Origin: Kitasatospora aureofaciens
GTDB lineage: Bacteria; Actinomycetota; Actinomycetes; Streptomycetales; Streptomycetaceae
Assembly (NCBI RefSeq): GCF_019192735.1
Contig: NZ_JAHTKP010000003.1
Location: forward strand, 248,001-312,000
DNA: 64,000 nt
Direction of reading: 5' to 3'
Part shown: positions 32,126 to 40,292 of the stretch, in pieces
Layout of the letters: each line of letters begins with the position of its first letter
Numbering within the stretch: position 1 is the stretch's first letter
Notes under the pieces: model-generated
Told to the model about the DNA's origin: nothing
What the model saw: the letters and a program-made list of their open reading frames with translations, nothing else
Databases searched by the model: none
Position numbers and translations under genes: made by a program

Positions 32126-33289
32126 ATGACCAGTCCCAACCCTCCCGCCGCCAAGCGCAGCCTGGCGCAGCGGATCAGCGGTGAGCGGATCGTGCTCGCA
32201 CTGGCGGCGCCGGTGCTCGCGGTCGTGCTCTCGGTGACGATCTGCTCGATCCTGCTGGCGACCTCGGGCAAGAACCCGTTCGACGCGTGGAACGTGATGA
32301 TCACGTACGCCACGAAGTCGGACGGCCAGGTGGCGATCCTCAACCGGTCCACCACCTACTACCTGGCCGCCGCGGCCGCCGCGTTCGGGTTCCGGATGAA
32401 CCTGTTCAACATCGGCGTCGAGGGCCAGTACAAGGTCGCGGCGCTGTTCACGGCCTACGTGGGCGCCCAGATCAACCTGCCGTCGATCATCCAGATCCCG
32501 CTGCTGCTGATCACCGCCATGCTGGTCGGTGGTCTGTACGCGAGCATCGCCGGTGCGCTGAAGGTCTACCGCGGCGTCAGCGAGGTCATCTCGACCATCA
32601 TGCTGAACGCCATCTCGATCGCGATCATCGGTCTGCTCCTCGTCCCGGGCATCTTCGCGCCGAAGCAGGGCACCACCAGCAACTCGATCCAGACCGACCC
32701 GGTCTCGCAGTCCAGCCACTTCTTCTCGTTCAACACGGCCGGCGGCAACCTCTGGGGCTTCATCTTCATCGCCCTCCTGGTCGGCGTGGCCTTCCAGTTC
32801 GTGCTGACCCGCACCCGCTTCGGCTTCGACCTGCGCGCCACCGGCCGCTCGGAGAGCGCCGCCACCGCGTCCGGCGTGAACGTCAAGCGGATGGTCATGA
32901 TCTCGATGGCGGTCTCCGGCGCGCTGGCCGGCCTGATCGGCCTGCCCGAGCTGCTGCAGAACTCGTACAACTTCGGTCAGGGCTTCCAGCAGAACCTCGG
33001 CTTCCTGGGCATCTCCGTCGCCCTGCTCGGCCGGAACAGCCCGATCGGCATGGCCTTCGCGGCGCTGCTGTTCGCGTTCCTGGACTCCACCGGTTCCCAG
33101 CTGCCGCTGCCGAAGAACGGCGGCTTCCCGTTCGAGATCGTCGCCGTCATGCAGGGCACCATCGTCATCTGCGTCGTCGTCGCGTACGAGCTGGTGCGCC
33201 GGTACGGCCTGAAGCGCCAGCAGCAGAAGGTCGGCGCCCAGCTCGCCGCCCAGCTCGCGGCCACTGAGAAGAAGGAGGCGGCCGCGTGA
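32126..33289 (+). CDS. Nucleoside ABC transporter permease 1
   Basis: The product is 387 residues with eight or more hydrophobic helices and the branched-chain/ribose type permease pattern, including FRMNLFNIGVEGQYKVAALF, VSEVISTIMLNAISIAIIGLL and LGFLGISVALLGRNSPIG. It is the NupP-like partner of the second permease. The ATG is 6 bases after the ATPase stop, with GGGGGAG in the ATPase tail. Substrate assignment to nucleosides rests on the BMP protein and the deaminase in the same operon. Confidence 0.93.
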   Translation: MTSPNPPAAKRSLAQRISGERIVLALAAPVLAVVLSVTICSILLATSGKNPFDAWNVMITYATKSDGQVAILNRSTTYYLAAAAAAFGFRMNLFNIGVEGQYKVAALFTAYVGAQINLPSIIQIPLLLITAMLVGGLYASIAGALKVYRGVSEVISTIMLNAISIAIIGLLLVPGIFAPKQGTTSNSIQTDPVSQSSHFFSFNTAGGNLWGFIFIALLVGVAFQFVLTRTRFGFDLRATGRSESAATASGVNVKRMVMISMAVSGALAGLIGLPELLQNSYNFGQGFQQNLGFLGISVALLGRNSPIGMAFAALLFAFLDSTGSQLPLPKNGGFPFEIVAVMQGTIVICVVVAYELVRRYGLKRQQQKVGAQLAAQLAATEKKEAAA

Positions 33290-33291
33290 AC

Positions 33292-33354
33292 GAGCGAAGC
33301 GAGCGAGCCATGAAGTACAGCGCGTTGTGCGAAGCACGCGCCGAGCGAAGCGAG
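33292..33354 (+). repeat. Two GAGCGAAGCGAG elements between the permease genes
   Basis: GAGCGAAGCGAG occurs at 33292-33303 and 33343-33354, flanking the inverted GTGCGAAGCAC (33327-33337). Motifs of this kind recur between actinobacterial genes and can form small hairpins. Here they fill most of the 73-base gap between two genes of one operon. Confidence 0.75.
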
Positions 33355-33362
33355 GTGTGGGC

Positions 33363-34628
33363 ATGAGCACCGCCACTGCTGCTCGTCCGAAGGCGCCCGG
33401 TGCGCCCGCCCAGAAGCGCAAGCTGTCCTGGCCCGTGGTGCTCCTGCTGATCGCGGGCGCCCTGGCCCTGTTCTCCGCCGTGGGCATGGCCACCGGCAAC
33501 CACTCGCTGACCTCCTCCGGGCAGATCACCGCCGCGCTCAGCGCCGCCGTGCCGATCGGCATGGCCGGTCTGGGCGGTCTCTGGTCCGAGCGGGCCGGCG
33601 TGGTCAACATCGGCCTCGAAGGCATGATGGTCGCCGGCACCTTCTGCGGCGCCTGGGCCGGATACCTCGTCAACCCGTGGTTCGGCCTGGTGGCCGGCAT
33701 GCTCGGCGGTGCGCTCGGTGGCCTGCTGCACGCGGTCATCACCGTCACCTTCGGCGTCGACCACATCGTGTCCGGTGTCGGTATCAACCTGCTGATCCCC
33801 GGCATCTGCGCGTACGTCAACCGGATCTACTACAAGGACTACATCTCCGCCGGGGCCGGCGCGAACCAGTCCCCGCCGGCGGATCCGCTGCCGTACATCA
33901 CGATCCCGGGACTGTCGCCCTGGCTCGACGGCATCGAGAAGCACCACTGGTTCTTCGTGTCGGACCTCGCCGGCGTGCTCGGCGGTCTGATCACCAACAT
34001 CTCGGTGGTCGTGCTGCTGGCCGGCGCGCTGATCGTGGTCAGCTACTTCGCGCTCTGGCGCACGGTGTTCGGCCTGCGGCTGCGCTCCTGCGGTGAGAAC
34101 CCGACCGCGGCCGAGTCGCTGGGCGTCAACGTCTACAAGTACAAGTACCTCGCGGTCATCGCCTCCGGCGCCTTCGCCGGCCTCGGCGGGGCGTACCTCT
34201 CGCTGGTCGCGGCGCACTTCTACAAGGACGGCCAGACCCTCGGCCGAGGCTTCATCGGCCTCGCGGCGATGATCTTCGGCAACTGGATGCCGGGCGGGCT
34301 CGCCATGGGCGCCGGGCTGTTCGGCTTCACCGACAGCCTCCAGCTGCGCGACCCGGAGTCGGTGCACGTGCTGATCCTGATCGTCTCGATCGCGATGGCG
34401 CTGCTCGCGCTCTGGCAGCTGTACCGCCGGAAGTTCACCGGCGCGGCGATCTCGATCGTGATCTCCGGCGGCCTCGGCGCCTGGTACGCGCTCACCGACC
34501 AGGTGCAGCGCCCGCTGATCGTCGCCACGCCGTACCTGATCACCCTGGTGGTCCTGTCGCTGGCCTCGCAGCGTCTGCGGATGCCGAAGGCGGACGGCCA
34601 GATCTACCGCAAGGGCCAGGGCAAGTGA
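33363..34628 (+). CDS. Nucleoside ABC transporter permease 2
   Basis: The product is 421 residues with about nine membrane helices. Typical segments are GLWSERAGVVNIGLEGMMVAG, VDHIVSGVGINLLIPGICAYV, FGLRLRSCGENPTAAESLGV and FAGLGGAYLSL. It pairs with permease 1 in a heteromeric channel. The ATG at 33363 follows GAGGTGTGGGC. Its TGA overlaps the cytidine deaminase ATG (TGATG). Confidence 0.93.
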   Translation: MSTATAARPKAPGAPAQKRKLSWPVVLLLIAGALALFSAVGMATGNHSLTSSGQITAALSAAVPIGMAGLGGLWSERAGVVNIGLEGMMVAGTFCGAWAGYLVNPWFGLVAGMLGGALGGLLHAVITVTFGVDHIVSGVGINLLIPGICAYVNRIYYKDYISAGAGANQSPPADPLPYITIPGLSPWLDGIEKHHWFFVSDLAGVLGGLITNISVVVLLAGALIVVSYFALWRTVFGLRLRSCGENPTAAESLGVNVYKYKYLAVIASGAFAGLGGAYLSLVAAHFYKDGQTLGRGFIGLAAMIFGNWMPGGLAMGAGLFGFTDSLQLRDPESVHVLILIVSIAMALLALWQLYRRKFTGAAISIVISGGLGAWYALTDQVQRPLIVATPYLITLVVLSLASQRLRMPKADGQIYRKGQGK

Positions 34629-35017
34629 TGGCCCCCGTGATCGACTGGGAGCGGCTGCGCACGGCTGCGCGCGAGGCGATGAGCCACGCGTACGCCCCGT
34701 ACAGCAAGTTCCCGGTCGGCGCGGCGGCGCTGGTGGACGACGGGCGGCTGGTCACCGGCTGCAATGTCGAGAATGCCTCGTACGGGCTCGGGCTGTGCGC
34801 CGAGTGCGGGCTGGTGTCCGCGCTGCACGCCGGTGGCGGCGGCCGGCTGGTCGCGTTCACCTGTGTGGACGGGGCCGGCGAGCTGCTGATGCCGTGCGGG
34901 CGCTGCCGCCAGCTGCTGTACGAGCACGGCGGTCCCGAGCTGCTGATCGACCTGCCCTCGGGCATACGGCCGATGAGCAAGGTTCTGCCCGACGCGTTCG
35001 GGCCGGAGCGGCTCTAG
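34628..35017 (+). CDS. cdd: Cytidine deaminase
   Basis: The product is 129 residues, the size of the small tetrameric form. Zinc ligands and the catalytic glutamate lie in LCAECGLVSAL and PCGRCRQLL, and the N-terminal YAPYSKFPVGAA is the substrate loop. It converts cytidine and deoxycytidine to uridine and deoxyuridine, feeding thymidine/uridine phosphorylase next door. It is translationally coupled to permease 2 (TGATG; a GTG one codon upstream is the alternative). Confidence 0.96.
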   Translation: MAPVIDWERLRTAAREAMSHAYAPYSKFPVGAAALVDDGRLVTGCNVENASYGLGLCAECGLVSALHAGGGGRLVAFTCVDGAGELLMPCGRCRQLLYEHGGPELLIDLPSGIRPMSKVLPDAFGPERL

Positions 35018-35028
35018 CATCTGCAATT

Positions 35029-35044
35029 GTTACGCGCGTAGAGT
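35029..35044 (+). promoter_or_regulatory. Nucleoside-regulon palindrome with overlapping -10 element, upstream of deoA
   Basis: GTTACGCGCGTAGA (35029-35042) matches the shared palindrome at 12 of 14 positions. A TAGAGT hexamer (35039-35044) fits a -10 element and overlaps the right half, so a bound repressor would block RNA polymerase. The predicted start is near 35051, with a leader of about 62 bases. Confidence 0.75.
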
Positions 35045-35094
35045 GTCGCGAGTGGGCCGGAACCCGGTCATCTTGCGACACTCTTCGCTTTTGA
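35040..35094 (+). terminator. Terminator-like hairpin between cdd and deoA
   Basis: A perfect 10-bp stem AGAGTGTCGC (35040-35049) with 35075-35084 has an inner CCGG/CCGG pairing and is followed by TCGCTTTTG. It probably ends the cdd operon. Because the 5' arm also carries the deoA operator edge and -10 element, and the 3' arm is inside the deoA leader, it may have a second role. Confidence 0.6.
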
Positions 35095-35112
35095 ACCCCT
35101 CTTGGAGCACGC

Positions 35113-36390
35113 ATGGACGCCCCCTCCGTCATCAGGACCAAGCGCGACCGCGGAGAGCTGAGCGACGCTCAGATCGACTGGGTCATCGACGCCTACACCC
35201 GTGGCGAGGTCGCCGACGAGCAGATGTCCGCCCTGGCCATGGCGATCCTGCTGAACGGCATGAACCTGCGCGAGATCAGCCGCTGGACCGACGCCATGAT
35301 CCGGTCCGGCGTCCGGATGGACTTCTCCTCCCTCCCGCTGCCCACCAGCGACAAGCACTCCACCGGCGGCGTCGGCGACAAGATCACCCTCCCGCTCGCC
35401 CCGCTCGTCGCCGCCTGCGGCGCCGCCGTCCCGCAGCTCTCCGGCCGCGGCCTCGGCCACACCGGCGGCACCCTCGACAAGCTGGAGTCCATCCCCGGCT
35501 GGCGCGCCCTGCTCTCCAACGACGAGATGATGGACGTGCTGCGCGACGCCGGCGCGGTCATCTGCGCCGCCGGCGACGGCCTCGCCCCCGCCGACAAGAA
35601 GCTGTACGCGCTGCGCGACGTCACCGGCACCGTCGAGGCCATCCCGCTGATCGCCTCCTCGATCATGTCCAAGAAGATCGCCGAGGGCACCGGCGCGCTC
35701 GTCCTGGACGTCAAGGTCGGCTCCGGCGCGTTCATGAAGAACCTCGACGACGCCCGCGAACTCGCCCGCACCATGGTCGGCCTGGGCACCACCGCCAGGG
35801 TCAACACCGTCGCCCTGCTCACCGACATGTCCACCCCGCTCGGCCTCACCGCGGGCAACGCGCTGGAGGTCCGCGAGTCCGTCGAGGTGCTGGCCGGCGG
35901 CGGCCCCGCCGACGTCGTCGAGCTCACCCTCGCCCTCGCCCGCGAGATGCTCGCCGCGGCCGGCGTGCACGGCAAGGACCCGGCCGACGCGCTGCGCGAC
36001 GGCTCCGCGATGGACCACTGGCGCCGCATGATCGCCGCCCAGGGCGGGGACGTCGACGCCCCGCTCCCGGTCGCCCGCGAGCAGCACATCATCCCGGCCC
36101 CGGCCTCCGGCGTGCTCACCACGCTCGACGCCTACGCCGTCGGCGTCTGCGCCTGGCGCCTCGGCGCCGGCCGCGCCCGCAAGGAGGACCCGGTCCAGGC
36201 CGGCGCCGGCGTCGAGATGCACGCCAAGCCCGGCGACACCGTCGTGGCCGGCCAGCCCCTGCTGACCCTGCACACCGACACCCCCGAGCGCTACGACTAC
36301 GCCATCGAGGCCCTGACCGGCGGCATCGAGGTCTCCCCGGCGGGCACGGCGTTCACCCCGAACCCGATCGTCCTCGACCGCATCGCCTGA
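35113..36390 (+). CDS. deoA: Thymidine phosphorylase
   Basis: The product is 425 residues. It shows the family's phosphate-binding and signature blocks SDKHSTGGVGDKITLPLAPL, SGRGLGHTGGTLDKLES and KVGSGAFMK. It splits thymidine and deoxyuridine with phosphate to base and deoxyribose 1-phosphate, which the mutase and DeoC encoded further right would process. The ATG is preceded by TTGGAG at 5 bases. It is a separate unit with its own operator, although it follows cdd by only 95 bases. Confidence 0.96.
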   Translation: MDAPSVIRTKRDRGELSDAQIDWVIDAYTRGEVADEQMSALAMAILLNGMNLREISRWTDAMIRSGVRMDFSSLPLPTSDKHSTGGVGDKITLPLAPLVAACGAAVPQLSGRGLGHTGGTLDKLESIPGWRALLSNDEMMDVLRDAGAVICAAGDGLAPADKKLYALRDVTGTVEAIPLIASSIMSKKIAEGTGALVLDVKVGSGAFMKNLDDARELARTMVGLGTTARVNTVALLTDMSTPLGLTAGNALEVRESVEVLAGGGPADVVELTLALAREMLAAAGVHGKDPADALRDGSAMDHWRRMIAAQGGDVDAPLPVAREQHIIPAPASGVLTTLDAYAVGVCAWRLGAGRARKEDPVQAGAGVEMHAKPGDTVVAGQPLLTLHTDTPERYDYAIEALTGGIEVSPAGTAFTPNPIVLDRIA

Positions 36391-36395
36391 TGCGT

Positions 36396-36443
36396 CCGGC
36401 GTCCTGCGGGCGTGTGCTCAGGCGTACGTCCGCAGGACGCCGG
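36396..36443. terminator. Bidirectional hairpin between deoA and the Uma2 gene
   Basis: A perfect 14-bp stem (CCGGCGTCCTGCGG, 36396-36409, with 36430-36443) and a 20-base loop overlap the last codons and stop of the convergent Uma2 gene. Confidence 0.75.
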
Positions 36444-36972
36444 TGTCGAGGGTCCACGGGCCGACCGTGATCGTGTCGCCGAAGACGAACGTCTCGCGGG
36501 ACGCGTAGCCGGGCTCGGAGTGCACGATGCCGGTGCCCGTGCGGGGATCGATGATCAGGTAGAGCGGGATGCCCATCGCCGTGTAGTCGCGGACCTTGTC
36601 GCGGTAATCGTTCTCCGGATCGGACTTGGAGACGATCTCCACGACAAGCACCACCTCGTGGGGGAGGAGTGCCGGTTCTTCGCCCTCAAGGCTCGCTTCG
36701 GCGAACACCATCAGATCCGGATTCCGCAACCTGCCCAGGCCGGCATCTTCCAGGTCCGCGCCGCCGTGAGCGATGTAGCCGGGGTGGGTCTGCGGGAGCT
36801 GGGCGTTCAGCTGCTCAGCCGTGCGGGCAACGGCGAGCTCGTGCCGCAGGACCGGTGACAGCATCATGAGGATCTTGCCGTCGGCGATCTCGACCTTCCC
36901 TGCCCCCGGCACCTGTGGCAGTTGATCCGCGATCTCCCGCAACCGGGCATACACAGCAGGATCGGTGCTCAT
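36418..36972 (-). CDS. Uma2-family (DUF820) putative endonuclease
   Basis: The product is 184 residues with the PD-(D/E)XK-like core of the Uma2 family: NPDLMVFAE followed by VVLVVEIVSKSDPENDYRDKVRDYTAMGIPLYLIIDPR. Such proteins occur in many copies in streptomycetes and cyanobacteria; nuclease activity is predicted from the fold only and the role is unknown. It converges on deoA. The ATG at 36972 is clear. Confidence 0.9.
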   Translation of the reverse strand: MSTDPAVYARLREIADQLPQVPGAGKVEIADGKILMMLSPVLRHELAVARTAEQLNAQLPQTHPGYIAHGGADLEDAGLGRLRNPDLMVFAEASLEGEEPALLPHEVVLVVEIVSKSDPENDYRDKVRDYTAMGIPLYLIIDPRTGTGIVHSEPGYASRETFVFGDTITVGPWTLDTGVLRTYA

Positions 36973-37014
36973 CTTCCGGAGTCTATCGGCGGCGGTCGGC
37001 AGCCGAAGCTATCG

Positions 37015-37689
37015 TCAGTCGGCCATGGCGAGGGTGATCTTGAGGAAGTCCTCGGGGGCGTCGCGGATGAGGTCGTGGCCGCTCGGGAGGGCGTGGACGG
37101 TCCAGGTGGGGTCGTCCAGCAGGCGCTCGTAGGTGGGGAGGAACGGGGTTTCCCCGAAGCGCTCGGCGTGGATGTAGACGCGTCGCGTGACGGTGTCGAC
37201 GGCGCCGGTGAGGTGCACCGGCTGGAACAGCGTGGCCAGCGGGTGGACGGTGGCGCGCGGGTCCAGGAAGGGGCTCAGGCCGGCCACGGTGCGGCCGTCG
37301 CCGGCGGCGGCGCCGGCCAGATAGCGCTGCTTCCAGACGTCGTTGACGATCTGGAAGGCCGACTCACCGTCGCGTGGGACGAAGGCGTCCGCGTAGACCA
37401 GCCCTGCGATCCGCTCGGGCGCCCGGTCGGCCACGCCGGAGACGACCAGACCGCCGTAGCTGTGCCCGACCAGGACCGCGTCGGTGATCCGCTCCGCCTC
37501 CAGCAGCCCGAGCACGTCCTGGATGTGGGTGTCCAGGTTGACCGCCGCGGTGTTCAGGTGCCCGCGTTCGGCAACCCCGGTCAGCGTCAGCGGGTGGACC
37601 TCGTGCCCGGCGGCGCGCAGCCCGTCGGTGAGCGGCCGGTACCACCAGGCGCCGTGCAGCATGCCGGGGATCAGAACGAAGGTCGCCAT
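37015..37689 (-). CDS. Alpha/beta hydrolase (EstC-like)
   Basis: The product is 224 residues and compact: FVLIPGMLHGAWWYRPL at the N-terminus (oxyanion region), nucleophile elbow VLVGHSYGGLVV, an acidic residue after VYADAF, and a C-terminal PSGHDLIRDAP with the catalytic His. It resembles small esterases near pyrethroid/salicylate-ester hydrolases; no substrate can be named. A perfect 15-bp inverted repeat stands 43 bases upstream of its ATG. Confidence 0.9.
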   Translation of the reverse strand: MATFVLIPGMLHGAWWYRPLTDGLRAAGHEVHPLTLTGVAERGHLNTAAVNLDTHIQDVLGLLEAERITDAVLVGHSYGGLVVSGVADRAPERIAGLVYADAFVPRDGESAFQIVNDVWKQRYLAGAAAGDGRTVAGLSPFLDPRATVHPLATLFQPVHLTGAVDTVTRRVYIHAERFGETPFLPTYERLLDDPTWTVHALPSGHDLIRDAPEDFLKITLAMAD

Positions 37690-37731
37690 GTCGTGTTCCT
37701 CTGGTCGTTCGTGCGGTTCGGGAGGAACCTA

Positions 37732-37768
37732 CGGCGAATACCTGACACTTGCCGTCAGGTATTCGCCG
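37732..37768. promoter_or_regulatory. Perfect 15-bp inverted repeat upstream of the hydrolase gene
   Basis: CGGCGAATACCTGAC (37732-37746) and its complement (37754-37768) are separated by 7 bases. It lies after the stop of the MFS gene and before the hydrolase start, so it may be the terminator of the first, an operator of the second, or both. Unlike the GC-rich terminators around it, it is AT-containing (GAATACCTGAC), which favours an operator, for example of the TetR type. Confidence 0.5.
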
Positions 37769-37773
37769 CAAGA

Positions 37774-39054
37774 TCAACGAATGACCGGCACCGCCTGCCG
37801 GGCGGCCGCGTGGGCGCGGTGGGTGGCGTAGAGGGTGACGGCGGCGGCGAGGGTCATGGCGGTGAGGCCCACAGTGGCGGCGCCGGGCCAGCCGGTGGTG
37901 TGGTAGGCGTCGGCGCCGAGGGTGCCGCCGAGGCTGTTGCCCAGGTAGTAGGCGATCAGGTAGAGGGCGGAGGCCTGGGCGCGACCCTCGGTGGCGGTGC
38001 GGCCGACGGCGGAGGACGCGGTGGCGTGGCCGGCGAAGAAGCCGGCGGTGATGAGGACCAGGCCGAGCAGGGCGCAGGCCAGTGAGTCGGTGAGGGAGAG
38101 CAGGAGCCCGGCGGCCGTCACGCCGATGGAGACGTAGAGGGCGCCGCGCCGGCCGAGGCGGGCGGAGAGGCGGCCGGCCGCGGCGGAGGTGCCGGTGCCG
38201 ACCAGGTAGACCACGAAGATCGAGGCGGCGACCGACTCCGGCAGGCGGAAGGGCGCGGCGATCAGCCGGTAGCCGACGGTGTTGTAGACCGCGCCGAACA
38301 CGGCCATGAACAGCAGCCCGAGCGCGTACAGCCGGACCAGCAGCGGGTTGCGCAGGTGCCGTCCGACCGTGCGGGCGAGGGCGCGGGCGTCCACCGGGGC
38401 CGGGGTGAAGTGCCGGGCGGCGGGGATCAGCAGCCGGAAGGCGAGCGCGGCCAGCAGGGCGAGCGCGGCCGCGGCGGCGAGGCCCCAGCGCCAGCCGAGG
38501 GCGGCGGCGGTCCAGCCGGAGAGCAGCCGGCCGCCCATGCCGCCGATGCTGTTGCCGGCCACGTACAGGCCCATCGCGGAGGCCAGGGCGCTCGGGTGGA
38601 CCTCCTCGGCGAGGTAGGCCATCGCGGTGGCGGGGAGCCCGGCGAGGGCGGCGCCCTGGAGGACGCGCAGCACGACGAGGGTGGTGAGGTCGGGCGCGAA
38701 CGGCAGGGCGAGGGCGAGCGCGGAGGCGGCGAGGACGGAGGCCGTCATCACGGCGGTGCGGCCGTACCGGTCGGAGAGCGCGCTGGCGGGGAGCAGGGCG
38801 AGGGCGAGTCCGAGGGTGGCGGCGGAGGCGGTCCAGCTGGCCTGGCCCGGGGTGAGGTCGAGGTCGGCGGAGAGGATCGGCAGCAGGCCCTGGGTGGAGT
38901 AGAGCAGGACGAAGGTGGCGACACCGGCGGCGAACAGGGCGAGGTTGGCGCGGCGGAAGGCGCGCTGGCCGGGGCGGTGGCGGTCGTCGTGGGGAGGGTT
39001 GGCGGCGGAGGCATCCGGGGCGGGCACGGATGCCCTGGTATCGGCGGGCTGCAT
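37774..39054 (-). CDS. MFS transporter
   Basis: The product is 426 residues with 12 predicted membrane helices after a polar N-terminus of about 45 residues. The motif-A loop is SDRYGRTAVM between helices 2 and 3, and LSARLGRRGAL in the second half. It resembles the YnfM/arabinose-efflux branch. The divergent LysR gene suggests regulated efflux of an unknown compound. The start at 39054 (MQPADTRAS) was preferred; the frame continues 14 codons upstream into the shared promoter. Confidence 0.92.
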   Translation of the reverse strand: MQPADTRASVPAPDASAANPPHDDRHRPGQRAFRRANLALFAAGVATFVLLYSTQGLLPILSADLDLTPGQASWTASAATLGLALALLPASALSDRYGRTAVMTASVLAASALALALPFAPDLTTLVVLRVLQGAALAGLPATAMAYLAEEVHPSALASAMGLYVAGNSIGGMGGRLLSGWTAAALGWRWGLAAAAALALLAALAFRLLIPAARHFTPAPVDARALARTVGRHLRNPLLVRLYALGLLFMAVFGAVYNTVGYRLIAAPFRLPESVAASIFVVYLVGTGTSAAAGRLSARLGRRGALYVSIGVTAAGLLLSLTDSLACALLGLVLITAGFFAGHATASSAVGRTATEGRAQASALYLIAYYLGNSLGGTLGADAYHTTGWPGAATVGLTAMTLAAAVTLYATHRAHAAARQAVPVIR

Positions 39055-39145
39055 GTCGTCGACGTTAAGCGTGCCGTGTTGATGCGTCCAATGCATGAAG
39101 CAGGGATGATCGATGCACTGACGTATGAGTCGAGGTGGTGGCGGG

Positions 39146-40114
39146 ATGACCGCGGAGGAAGTGGCGGACGGAACGGAGTCGCGGTACCGGCAGGCCGAGC
39201 TGGGGCCGGACCTGCCGGCCGTCCAACTGGCGCCCCGGCTGGCCCAGTTCGCCGCCGTGGCCCGGCTGGAGCACGTGACGCAGGCGGCGGCCCTGCTCGG
39301 GATGCCGCAGCCGACGCTGTCCCGGGCGGTGGCCCGGCTGGAGGAGGAGCTGGGGGTGGATCTGCTGGCCCGTCAGGGCCGGACGGTCCGGCTGACCAGG
39401 GCCGGCCGGCTGTTGCTGGCGTCGGTGGAGCGGGCGCTGGCGGAGGTCGAGCGTGGCGCCGAGGCGGCCCGGGCGGAGGCGGATCCGGCGGTCGGGCGGG
39501 TGGCGTTCGGCTTCCTGCACACGATGGGGACGGACGCGGTGCCGGCGCTGCTGCGCGGGTTCCGGGCGGCGCATCCGCAGGTCCGGTTCCAGCTGGTGCA
39601 GGACTACGTCGCCGCGATGCTGGAGCGCACGCAGGACGGCGAGCTGGACCTCTGTCTGGTGGCGCCGCTGCCGGACGATCCGGCCTTCGTCGCCCGCCCG
39701 CTGGACGAGCAGCGGCTGCACCTGGTCGTCCCGGCGGACCACCGGCTGGCCGGGCGGCGGCGGATCCGGCTGGGGGAGGTGGCGGAGGAGCCGTTCGTCG
39801 GGCTGGAGCAGGGGTACGGGCTGCGGGCGATCACGGACGGGTTCTGCGCGGAGGCCGGGTTCGTGCCGCGGCTGGCCTTCGAGGGGGAGGAGGCGGAGAC
39901 GCTGCGCGGACTGGTCGCGGCCGGGCTGGGAGTGGCGCTGCTGCCGCCCGCCCTGGTGCCGCGGCCGGGGGTGGTGGAGCTGGAGGTGACGGCGCCGCGT
40001 ACCCGGCGGGCGATCGGGCTGGCCTGGGCGGCGGGTCGGCCGCTCACCCCGCCGGTGCGGGCGTTCCGGGATTTCGTGCTGTCGCGGAGGGGGCGGCTGC
40101 TGCAGCACGACTGA
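39146..40114 (+). CDS. LysR-family transcriptional regulator
   Basis: The product is 322 residues. The winged helix-turn-helix is near residues 20-80 ([20 protein letters not shown], then [16 protein letters not shown]), followed by a periplasmic-binding-like effector domain. It is divergent from the MFS gene with 91 bases between them and so probably controls it. The short region holds ATGC-N7-GCAT (39092-39106), a fit to the T-N11-A form of LysR sites. The ATG at 39146 has GAGGTGG upstream; the ATG at 39125 is an alternative. Confidence 0.9.
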   Translation: MTAEEVADGTESRYRQAELGPDLPAVQLAPRLAQFAAVARLEHVTQAAALLGMPQPTLSRAVARLEEELGVDLLARQGRTVRLTRAGRLLLASVERALAEVERGAEAARAEADPAVGRVAFGFLHTMGTDAVPALLRGFRAAHPQVRFQLVQDYVAAMLERTQDGELDLCLVAPLPDDPAFVARPLDEQRLHLVVPADHRLAGRRRIRLGEVAEEPFVGLEQGYGLRAITDGFCAEAGFVPRLAFEGEEAETLRGLVAAGLGVALLPPALVPRPGVVELEVTAPRTRRAIGLAWAAGRPLTPPVRAFRDFVLSRRGRLLQHD

Positions 40115-40197
40115 GGCGCGCGGAATCGCGACCGAGGCGTTCGGAAACACGGCCGAGGCGTCCGGAAAGCGCGACGGAGGCGTTCGGAAATGTGACG
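40112..40197 (+). repeat. 21-22-bp imperfect tandem repeat starting at the LysR gene stop codon
   Basis: Four units built on CGAGGCGTTCGGAAA begin at 40112, 40133, 40154 and 40176. The first overlaps the TGA of the LysR gene. Confidence 0.85.
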
Positions 40198-40263
40198 CCG
40201 CTGGCCCGGGCGGTGGAATTCCGGGTGGACTTTCGACGAACCGGCCGTGTTGGCGGTGGTGGG

Positions 40264-40286
40264 TCTACGCGCGTAGGGGCTATATT
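40264..40286 (+). promoter_or_regulatory. Nucleoside-regulon palindrome and leaderless promoter of add
   Basis: TCTACGCGCGTAGG (40264-40277) matches the shared palindrome at 13 of 14 positions. Three bases later TATATT (40281-40286) is a near-ideal -10 element that places transcription start exactly on the A of the add ATG at 40293. No ribosome site precedes the ATG, which supports a leaderless mRNA. Confidence 0.82.
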
Positions 40287-40292
40287 TCCGCA

